Assembly: GCA_020627525.1 (NCBI GenBank)
Contig: JAHDGP010000088.1
Span: forward strand, 1-12,789
Reading direction: 5' to 3'
DNA length: 12,789 nucleotides
DNA from: Bacteroidota bacterium
GTDB taxonomy: Bacteria > Bacteroidota > Bacteroidia > Chitinophagales > UBA2359
Shown here: positions 7,083 to 12,789 of the stretch, one piece after another
How positions within the stretch are numbered: position 1 is the stretch's first letter
Layout of the letters: every line of letters begins with the position of its first letter
Notes under the pieces: model-generated
What the model was told of the DNA's origin: nothing
What the model saw: only the letters and a program-made list of their open reading frames with translations
Databases searched by the model: none
Position numbers and translations under genes: made by a program

Positions 7083-8906
7083 ATGATGAAAGGAATAAAA
7101 AATATCGCTATTATAGCGCACGTAGACCACGGCAAAACGACCTTGGTTGACAAAATTTTCGCTCAAACGAACCAATTCAGAGAAAATGAAGAGGTGCGTG
7201 AACTGATTTTAGATAATAATGACCTTGAAAGAGAAAGAGGAATAACCATTACATCTAAAAATGTTTCGGTTCAATATAAAGATTACAAAATCAATATCAT
7301 TGACACACCTGGTCACGCCGACTTTGGTGGGGAAGTTGAGCGTGTTTTGAAAATGGCTGATGGATGTGTTCTATTGGTTGATGCTTTTGAAGGACCAATG
7401 CCCCAAACTAGGTTTGTGACAGAAAAAATGCTTAGACTAGGTTTAAAACCAGTTTTAGTTGTCAATAAAGTGGATAAAGAAAATTGTAGACCTGAAGAGG
7501 TGCAAGAAGCGGTATATGAATTATTCTTTGATTTAGATGCTACAGAGGATCAATTAGAGTTTAAAACTATCTATGGTAGTTCTAAACACGGTTGGATGAG
7601 TGATGATTGGAAAAAACCGACAACTGATATTACAGCTTTGTTGGATGTGATCATAGATGAGATTCCTGATGCTGTTTACAATGATGGAACCAGCCAAATG
7701 CAAATTACTTCTTTAGATTATTCAAGTTACAGTGGTAGAATTGCAATTGGAAGAATTCACAGAGGTACTTTGAAGGTAAATACACCTGTTTCATTGGTCA
7801 AGCATGATGAGTCGATTAAAAAATCAAGAATTAAAGAACTTTACGTTTTTGAAGGCTTGGGAAGAAGAAAAGTTGAAGAGGTTAGAGCTGGAGATATTTG
7901 TGCTGTTGTAGGTTTAGAAGATTTTATGATTGGAGAAACAATTGCAGATTTTGAAAATCCTGAAGGATTGCCAAGTATCGCTATTGGAGAACCAACGATG
8001 AGTATGCTTTTTACAATCAACAATTCACCATTTTTTGGCAAGGAAGGGAAGTATGTAAACTCAAGACAACTTAGAGATAGACTTTACAAAGAGACAGAGA
8101 AAAACCTTGCTTTGAGAATAGTTGAGACAGAATCACCTGACTCGTATTTAGTATTTGGTCGTGGAATTTTGCATTTAAGTGTATTGGTTGAAACAATGAG
8201 AAGAGAAGGTTATGAACTTCAATTGGGACAACCAAGAATCATCATTAAAGAAATTGATGGTGTAAAACACGAACCTATTGAGACACTTTCTATAGATGTT
8301 CCAGAAACATTTTCAGGAAAGGTAATTGAGTTGGTTACAGCAAGAAAAGGTGAAATGTTGATAATGGAGCCTAAAGGCAGTTTGCAACATTTAGAGTTCA
8401 AAATTCCATCAAGAGGAATAATTGGTCTTAGAAATAAAATATTGACTGCAACTACTGGTGAGGCTACAATGAATCACCGTTTTGAAAGCTTTGAGCCAAT
8501 GAAAGGTGAAATTCCACGTCGTTTGAATGGCGTTTTGGTTTCATCTGACCAAGGAATTGCTGTTCCATATGCTTTAAATAAATTGCAAGATAGAGGTAAA
8601 TTCTTTGTTGATCCAGGAGAGCCTATATATGAAGGTCAGATTGTTGGTGAAAATACACGTGATAATGACATTGTTATTAATATTGTAAAAGGAAAACAAC
8701 TGAACAATATGCGTGCTTCTGGAAAAGATGATGGTATCAAAATTGCACCAGCCATTAAATTCTCATTAGAAGAAGCGATGGAATATATTCAAAGTGATGA
8801 GTATTTAGAAGTTACTCCGAAAAGCCAAAGATTGAGAAAAATCATTTTGACGGAAAGCCAAAGGAGACAAAAAGCAAACAAAGCGATTGCTCATATGAAG
8901 TTCTAG
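7083..8906 (+). CDS. typA: ribosome-associated translational GTPase TypA/BipA
   Basis: A 607-residue GTPase of the EF-G-like translation factor family. It binds the 70S ribosome and aids 50S assembly and stress or cold adaptation. GTP-binding motifs in order: G1 AHVDHGKT (12-19), G2 RGITI (52-56), G3 DTPGH (74-78) and G4 NKVDK (128-132), with SSKHGW supplying the G5 region. Beta-barrel domain II, domains III and V, and the BipA-specific C-terminal domain follow (for example RGIIGLRNKILTATTGEATMNHRF and the basic end KSQRLRKIILTESQRRQKANKA). Length is full for TypA. Two adjacent ATG codons (7083 and 7086) could both serve; the first is given. No Shine-Dalgarno is present. It is a single-gene transcript, judging by the promoter candidate in front and the hairpin terminator behind. 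Confidence 0.97.
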   Translation: MMKGIKNIAIIAHVDHGKTTLVDKIFAQTNQFRENEEVRELILDNNDLERERGITITSKNVSVQYKDYKINIIDTPGHADFGGEVERVLKMADGCVLLVDAFEGPMPQTRFVTEKMLRLGLKPVLVVNKVDKENCRPEEVQEAVYELFFDLDATEDQLEFKTIYGSSKHGWMSDDWKKPTTDITALLDVIIDEIPDAVYNDGTSQMQITSLDYSSYSGRIAIGRIHRGTLKVNTPVSLVKHDESIKKSRIKELYVFEGLGRRKVEEVRAGDICAVVGLEDFMIGETIADFENPEGLPSIAIGEPTMSMLFTINNSPFFGKEGKYVNSRQLRDRLYKETEKNLALRIVETESPDSYLVFGRGILHLSVLVETMRREGYELQLGQPRIIIKEIDGVKHEPIETLSIDVPETFSGKVIELVTARKGEMLIMEPKGSLQHLEFKIPSRGIIGLRNKILTATTGEATMNHRFESFEPMKGEIPRRLNGVLVSSDQGIAVPYALNKLQDRGKFFVDPGEPIYEGQIVGENTRDNDIVINIVKGKQLNNMRASGKDDGIKIAPAIKFSLEEAMEYIQSDEYLEVTPKSQRLRKIILTESQRRQKANKAIAHMKF

Positions 8907-8933
8907 AGAATAATCCATATTTTAAAAAAAAAG

Positions 8934-8973
8934 AAAACCGCAAATGTAGCTCTGGCTGTGTTTGCGGTTTTTT
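8934..8973 (+). terminator. intrinsic terminator of typA
   Basis: An 11-bp stem, AAAACCGCAAA (8934-8944) / TTTGCGGTTTT (8961-8971), is followed by further T residues and starts 28 bases after the typA stop. The 16-base loop contains a small inner AGC/GCT pairing. It separates typA from the defence-like pair. Confidence 0.9.
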
Positions 8974-9031
8974 AGTGAAATGATAACCAAAATATACTTT
9001 GTATCTGTAAAAAGATGTATTTTCATATAAA

Positions 9032-9066
9032 AAGTATTTTTTTTACCAATACTTGATTAAAATCAA
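9032..9066 (+). promoter_or_regulatory. nested dyad repeats in front of the ptuA-like gene
   Basis: Two inverted repeats overlap just before the ATG at 9074. AAGTATT (9032-9038) pairs with AATACTT (9048-9054), and TTGATT (9053-9058) pairs with AATCAA (9061-9066). They could be an operator for an unseen repressor or an RNA hairpin in the leader. AT-rich DNA yields such repeats by chance, so this is tentative. No clear TAnnTTTG element was found here. Confidence 0.35.
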
Positions 9067-9073
9067 TGAATAA

Positions 9074-10234
9074 ATGTTTTGTTTAAGATCAATACATATC
9101 AATAATTTTAAGAACATTAAAAGGATTGAACTTAATGATTTACCAGAATCTAAATGGATATTTGTTACAGGAGAAAATGGATTTGGAAAAACGTTATTTC
9201 TTCAAGCCATTGCTACTTCTTTAAATCCAATAGATAATATCCTAAATGATACAATTGAAAATTCTGGACCAAGGATGACCTCAATGATTCAATTAAATAC
9301 AGGCGATGCTTTTGGAATAGAAGTAAAGAGTTCAGGTGAAGCAATTTTTGAAGGAAATAAAAACTTCTTGTTTCTGATTTGTTATGGTTCAAGTCGATTG
9401 GAAACCCTTCCTAATACATCACAACAAGAGCTTAATTCTGGAAATACAGGATTGGAAAGACTGTTCAAGGAAAGAACAATTCTTAGAAACATTGAATTTG
9501 AAATGGTTAAATGGAAATTAAAATCAGAATTACGAAGTATCTCAGAGGAGGAAAGAGAAATATATATTGATAGACTTGATTGGACTAAAAAGCTTTTTGT
9601 TGACCTTCTTGATTTAGAAGATATAACTATTAATGAAACTGAAGAAAAAGTTCGTTATATAGAAAAAGATCAAAATGGTAATATTTTAAAGGGGGTAAAA
9701 AAAGAATATTTAGGATCTGGATACAAAGCACTTATTGGTATAATTGGCGATTTAGTAATTCAACTTTTTATTACTCAGCCAGAAAATAAAATACCAAGTG
9801 AATTAGTCGGGATTGTACTCATTGATGAAATAGAGCTGCATTTGCATCCACGGTGGCAAAAACAGATTCCTAAAGTTTTAAGTAAGTATTTTCCTAATGT
9901 TCAGTTTGTTGCATCTACTCACAGCCCAATACCATTATTGGGAGGACCTAAGCAGTCGATTTTTCTTAAAATTGAACGAACAAATGAAGATGGAATAGTA
10001 ATTAAGCGATTGAAGAAATTGGAAAGAGATATTAGGTATCTCTTACCAAATGCTATTTTTACTTCTGAAATATTCGGATTAGCTGAAATTGAATCTAGCT
10101 ATAATCCACGTATTGATGCTATAAGAACTCAAGATGATTACAGTGAGATTGAAGAGTTGGAAAAGGCAAAAAGAAGACTGAGAAATATTGATGAGTCCGT
10201 TTTTCCAGAGGATCTTTTTAATACAGAAAAGTAA
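9074..10234 (+). CDS. PtuA-like AAA/ABC-type ATPase of a Septu-type defence pair
   Basis: A 386-residue cytosolic ATPase of the SMC/ABC-like AAA group (COG3950-like). Motifs: Walker A GENGFGKT (33-40), a signature-like LGSGYKAL (213-220), Walker B VLIDE (248-252, with Glu252 as the likely catalytic base), HLHPRWQ (256-262), and the switch histidine His283 in ASTHSP. Between the Walker A and signature motifs lies a charged helical stretch (about 125-185), shorter than the long coiled coil of true SMC proteins. The ATG at 9074 gives the typical FCLRSIHINNFKNI start of this group. The stop TAA is followed at once by the ATG of an HNH nuclease gene, which is the ptuA-ptuB arrangement of Septu. 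In that system, known from published work, the ATPase assembles with the nuclease and controls it. Identity as PtuA rests on domain type plus partner; a solitary COG3950 ATPase would not justify it. Confidence 0.8.
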   Translation: MFCLRSIHINNFKNIKRIELNDLPESKWIFVTGENGFGKTLFLQAIATSLNPIDNILNDTIENSGPRMTSMIQLNTGDAFGIEVKSSGEAIFEGNKNFLFLICYGSSRLETLPNTSQQELNSGNTGLERLFKERTILRNIEFEMVKWKLKSELRSISEEEREIYIDRLDWTKKLFVDLLDLEDITINETEEKVRYIEKDQNGNILKGVKKEYLGSGYKALIGIIGDLVIQLFITQPENKIPSELVGIVLIDEIELHLHPRWQKQIPKVLSKYFPNVQFVASTHSPIPLLGGPKQSIFLKIERTNEDGIVIKRLKKLERDIRYLLPNAIFTSEIFGLAEIESSYNPRIDAIRTQDDYSEIEELEKAKRRLRNIDESVFPEDLFNTEK

Positions 10235-11101
10235 ATGGTTTCAAGAGTAAAAAGCTCAATTCCACCAATGGGTCTTGTAGATGTAAAGTGGGATGACATT
10301 AAAGCTGATGTGTTAGTAACTCAAAATGATCACATAGTTAATAAGAAGTGCTACAGAGATTCGACTATTGAGGAATTAATCTCTTTATACAAGAATAAAT
10401 GCGCAGTGTGTGAGAGAGATAGAGGAATAGAATTACAGGTGGACCATTTTAGACCGCAGAAAGCCAGAACATATACCAAAAATCCCCAATATAACAATCC
10501 TGGATATTATTGGCTGACCTATGAGTGGTCAAACCTTATCCCTTTGTGTTCAAAATGCAATCAGGAAAAAAGCAATAAATTCCCCTTAGCTGTTAGTGGT
10601 AATAGGATTAGCAGTCACTTAAATACTCAAAGCCTAAACCCTTTTTCTCCTTATGATATAAATTGGTTAAAGTCTGTCGAAATTCCATTGATACTAAACC
10701 CTGAGACAGAAACAAATATTTCTAAACACTTTATTTTTGATAAAAATGGTAAAATGCGAGGTCGTACTAATTTTGGAAATGAAACAATTTTAGTTTTTAA
10801 ATTAAATAGGAGAGATTTAAGGAGGAAGAGAATTGGAATTAGAAATATTATTGTAGATGAAATAATTTTAAGTTTTGATAGGTTTTTAGAACATAGAAAT
10901 AATTCAAGACTGAAAGGAAGTTTAGAAACCATATTTAACAGAATAGTTCAAGGTACATATGTTGACCATGAACTTAGTTTGTTTTATACATTTATTTTTA
11001 AATATTTTGATTATTTTATTGGAACCAAATTAATTACTGTTTTAAGAGCTAAAACATTGGATTATTTTATTGAGTATAAAGAAGAAAATAAACTGAAATG
11101 A
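10235..11101 (+). CDS. PtuB-like HNH endonuclease of a Septu-type defence pair
   Basis: A 288-residue putative DNA nuclease. The HNH core has two zinc knuckles, Cys56-x2-Cys59 and Cys105-x2-Cys108. The Asp70-His71 pair (LQVDHFRP) gives the likely general base, Asn100 sits in WSNLIPLC, and Asn109 follows the second knuckle (CSKCNQEKS). The surrounding 'YYWLTYEWSNLIPLC' and 'ILNPETETNISKHFIF', plus the later LNRRDL (190-195), fit the TIGR02646/PtuB-type HNH proteins found beside AAA ATPases. It starts at the base right after the ATPase stop, so translation is likely coupled. The C-terminal third (about 210-288) is AT-rich and has no motif I recognise. All the catalytic residues I can check are present. 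No reverse transcriptase is nearby, so this is not a retron-linked form. Confidence 0.8.
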   Translation: MVSRVKSSIPPMGLVDVKWDDIKADVLVTQNDHIVNKKCYRDSTIEELISLYKNKCAVCERDRGIELQVDHFRPQKARTYTKNPQYNNPGYYWLTYEWSNLIPLCSKCNQEKSNKFPLAVSGNRISSHLNTQSLNPFSPYDINWLKSVEIPLILNPETETNISKHFIFDKNGKMRGRTNFGNETILVFKLNRRDLRRKRIGIRNIIVDEIILSFDRFLEHRNNSRLKGSLETIFNRIVQGTYVDHELSLFYTFIFKYFDYFIGTKLITVLRAKTLDYFIEYKEENKLK

Positions 11102-11136
11102 TGAAGCATTTGCCATAAATTGTAAAGAACAAACCA

Positions 11137-11952
11137 ATGATCAACAATAATTTCAAAAACACCTTTCCAAACAAAAAGTCTTTGATTGGAATGATACACC
11201 TATTGCCCTTACCTGGAACGCCAAAATATCGGGGAAGCCTCAATGAAATTTATGATCAAGCATTAATCGAAGCGGAGCTTTACACAAAAAATGGTGTGGA
11301 TGCTTTGATGATCGAAAATATGCACGATGTACCGTATTTGAATAAATGCAATGGTCCAGAAATATTGGCTTGTATGTCCGTTGTTTCTAGTAAAATAAAA
11401 AACCTTTCAAAAATTCCATGTGGCGTTCAAATATTGGCGGCGGATAATTTAAAAGCACTTTGTTGTGCAAAGTCAAGCAATCTTGACTTCATTCGGGCAG
11501 AAGGCTTTGTTTTTGCACACATTGGCGACGAAGGGCTGATTGATTCAGATGCAGGAACTTTGCTTAGGTATAGAAAGATGATTGATGCGGATGATGTGAT
11601 GATTTTCACAGACATCAAAAAGAAGCATTCCTCTCACAGTATTACCAAGGATACAAGTTTAGTTGAAACAGCAAAAGCGGCAGAGTATTTTTTAAGTGAT
11701 GGATTGATCATAACTGGCACCTCCACTGGCGAACCAGTAAAAAAAGAAGAGCTAGAACAGATTCAGTCGGTAGCTAATGGTCCAATATTAATTGGCTCAG
11801 GAATTGACATCGAAAACATCGCTGAATATATAAATTTAGCGGATGCATTTATTGTTGGGTCGCATTTTAAAAAGGATGGCAAATGGAATAACAACATAGA
11901 CGAAGAGCGGGTTAAAAAATTTGTGGAAGTTTTTCAAAATAAAATTAAATGA
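11137..11952 (+). CDS. BtpA/SgcQ-family TIM-barrel protein
   Basis: A 271-residue protein of the BtpA/SgcQ family, a predicted TIM barrel. Family landmarks are GMIHLLPLPGTP (18-29), GVDALMIENMHDVPY (53-67), CGVQILAADN, the FIRAEGFVFAHIGDEGLIDSDAG segment, and IITGTSTGEP near the C-terminal phosphate-binding part with IGSGI. BtpA was first linked to photosystem I stability in cyanobacteria. SgcQ is an uncharacterised enterobacterial member in a sugar operon. No photosynthesis gene is here, so the job in this organism is unknown and may be sugar- or nucleoside-phosphate chemistry (inference). It starts 35 bases after the HNH gene on the same strand with no terminator between, so read-through from the defence pair is likely. 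Its end overlaps folC by 8 bases, tail to tail. The ATG at 11137 is the first in-frame start that fits. Confidence 0.85.
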   Translation: MINNNFKNTFPNKKSLIGMIHLLPLPGTPKYRGSLNEIYDQALIEAELYTKNGVDALMIENMHDVPYLNKCNGPEILACMSVVSSKIKNLSKIPCGVQILAADNLKALCCAKSSNLDFIRAEGFVFAHIGDEGLIDSDAGTLLRYRKMIDADDVMIFTDIKKKHSSHSITKDTSLVETAKAAEYFLSDGLIITGTSTGEPVKKEELEQIQSVANGPILIGSGIDIENIAEYINLADAFIVGSHFKKDGKWNNNIDEERVKKFVEVFQNKIK

Positions 11953-12789
11953 CTTCGGCAACAACAAATACACTTCCTCCAACAAAAATTATTTCATTAG
12001 ATTTTGCATTAGATTGTGCAGCCTCGAAAGCAAATTCGACAGAGGGGTAGGCGTCTCCTTTCAAACCAAACTGTTTGGCTTTTTCATACAACTTATTTGC
12101 ATCTAGTCCTCTCGGTACATCTGCCTTACAAAAATAGTAAGTGGCCTTTTGTGGTAATAATTTTAAAACACCCGAAATATCTTTATCCTTAACCATGCCA
12201 AAAACGATGTGTAGTACTTTATCAAAACTCTTCAATTTTTGAACCACTATTTTAATCCCATCGACATTGTGCGCTGAGTCAACAATGGTTAAAGGATTTG
12301 AATCAAGCTTTTGCCAACGACCAAGCATTGCTGTGTTTGTAATAACATTAGCTAAGCCTTTTTTGATATGTTTGTTTGAAATATTTATTCCAATTTCCTG
12401 CATTTTTTTTGAAGCTGCATAAATGGTTTGAATATTTTTAACTTGAAATGGACCTTTTAGATCAGATTCAAACGGGCAAGCTTCAAACTGATTGGCAAAA
12501 TTGATTGCTGACTGTTTTTCATTGGCAACACTCAAAAATACAGGAGCAGTTTCTGTTTGATAAGAGCCAATAATTACAGGAATATTTTTTTTTATTATGC
12601 CTGCTTTTTCTTTGGCAATTAAATCTAAAGTGTTCCCCAAATATTTAGTGTGATCCTTTCCAATATTTGTAATAACAGATAGTTCAGGAGTGATTATATT
12701 CGTAGAATCCAATCGCCCACCGAGTCCAGTTTCGATGACAGCATAATCAACCTTCTGTTGAGCAAAATACCAAAACGCCATCGACACTG
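11945..12789 (-). CDS. folC: folylpolyglutamate/dihydrofolate synthase, C-terminal part (5' end outside window)
   Basis: About 281 C-terminal residues are visible of a Mur-ligase-type enzyme that adds glutamate to dihydropteroate and/or tetrahydrofolate using ATP. Visible motifs: DYAVIETGLGGRLDSTN, then the family hallmark SVITNIGKDHTKYLG, and IAKEKAGIIK, which contains the lysine that is modified in this superfamily. GRWQ and DSAHNVDG mark the start of the C-terminal Rossmann-like domain, and FGMVKDKD also fits. The N-terminal P-loop (roughly the first 130 residues) lies beyond 12789. The apparent start near 12787 is an internal GTG, not a real start. The stop at 11945-11947 lies inside the last codons of the BtpA-family gene, an 8-base convergent overlap. 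No terminator is visible between them. Confidence 0.95.
   Translation of the reverse strand, partial: VSMAFWYFAQQKVDYAVIETGLGGRLDSTNIITPELSVITNIGKDHTKYLGNTLDLIAKEKAGIIKKNIPVIIGSYQTETAPVFLSVANEKQSAINFANQFEACPFESDLKGPFQVKNIQTIYAASKKMQEIGINISNKHIKKGLANVITNTAMLGRWQKLDSNPLTIVDSAHNVDGIKIVVQKLKSFDKVLHIVFGMVKDKDISGVLKLLPQKATYYFCKADVPRGLDANKLYEKAKQFGLKGDAYPSVEFAFEAAQSNAKSNEIIFVGGSVFVVAEVI

Noticed and set aside
6954..7175. Minus-strand 73-codon open frame over the typA start
   Set aside because: It overlaps the conserved G1 region of typA on the opposite strand, has no family-like content, and starts inside typA.
8993..9001. TATACTTTG as a promoter of the ptuA-like gene
   Set aside because: There are three bases rather than two between TA and TTTG, and no TTTG/TTG lies at a suitable distance upstream.
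10651..10932. Minus-strand open frame inside the HNH gene
   Set aside because: Low-complexity leucine/isoleucine/serine-rich translation typical of an antisense shadow of AT-rich coding DNA; the plus-strand HNH gene explains the region.
9074..11101. Retron-type reading of the ATPase + HNH pair (as in retrons that use PtuA/PtuB effectors)
   Set aside because: No reverse transcriptase gene and no msr/msd-like structured RNA is present upstream; the 167-base gap holds only the typA terminator and short dyads.
11098..11118. Tiny ATGATG... open frame overlapping the stop of the HNH gene
   Set aside because: Only six codons before a stop; no support as a gene or leader peptide.
12785..12787. GTG as the true start of folC
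   Set aside because: It falls inside a conserved part (the VSMAFWYF region), and the P-loop domain is missing, so the gene continues beyond the window.
1..12789. CRISPR arrays, insertion sequences, integrase or tRNA-borne attachment repeats
   Set aside because: No regularly spaced repeats, transposase or integrase frames, or duplicated tRNA 3' ends were seen; the only tRNA is cut by the left edge, so an attachment site there cannot be judged.

Overview
This is an AT-rich chromosomal window from a member of the Bacteroidota (Flavobacteriia/Saprospiria-like; the genus cannot be named from the sequence). The evidence is an Oar-type TonB-dependent receptor with an N-terminal carboxypeptidase-like domain, lipid-export signal peptides ending in 'LFGQ', almost no Shine-Dalgarno sequences, and promoter-like TAnnTTTG -7 elements in front of several genes.

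Layout. Positions 1-52 hold the 5' part of a minus-strand tRNA-Gly(GCC) with a good Bacteroidota-type promoter. A small DUF4870-type membrane protein follows on the minus strand (281-640). From 732 three plus-strand genes run together: a 6-pyruvoyl-tetrahydropterin-synthase-type enzyme, GTP cyclohydrolase I (folE) and malonyl-CoA:ACP transacylase (fabD). They end at a strong bidirectional hairpin (2783-2820). Two minus-strand outer-membrane genes follow: a small DUF3575-like beta-barrel protein (2846-3430) and a 1040-residue Oar-like TonB-dependent receptor (3660-6782), each with its own terminator. After a 300-base intergenic region come plus-strand typA/bipA (7083-8906) and its terminator. 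Next is a tightly coupled ATPase + HNH nuclease pair (9074-11101) that looks like a Septu (PtuA/PtuB) anti-phage system. A BtpA/SgcQ-family TIM-barrel protein follows (11137-11952), and it overlaps tail-to-tail with folC (minus strand), which runs off the right edge.

How the genes work together. The first two enzymes of the plus-strand group catalyse consecutive steps: GTP to 7,8-dihydroneopterin triphosphate, then to 6-pyruvoyl-tetrahydropterin. The synthase carries the C-x5-HGHN signature of animal-type PTPS rather than the C-x3-HGH of QueD, so the pair may serve a biopterin-like cofactor instead of, or as well as, queuosine. FolE also feeds folate, where FolC acts later. FabD starts fatty-acid synthesis and is separated from folE by a near-perfect palindrome. 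The most notable accessory content is the PtuAB-like pair. It sits between housekeeping genes, begins just after the typA terminator, has nested dyad repeats in front of its start codon, and has a zero-base junction between its two genes. I see no CRISPR array, insertion sequence, integrase, reverse transcriptase or rRNA in the window.
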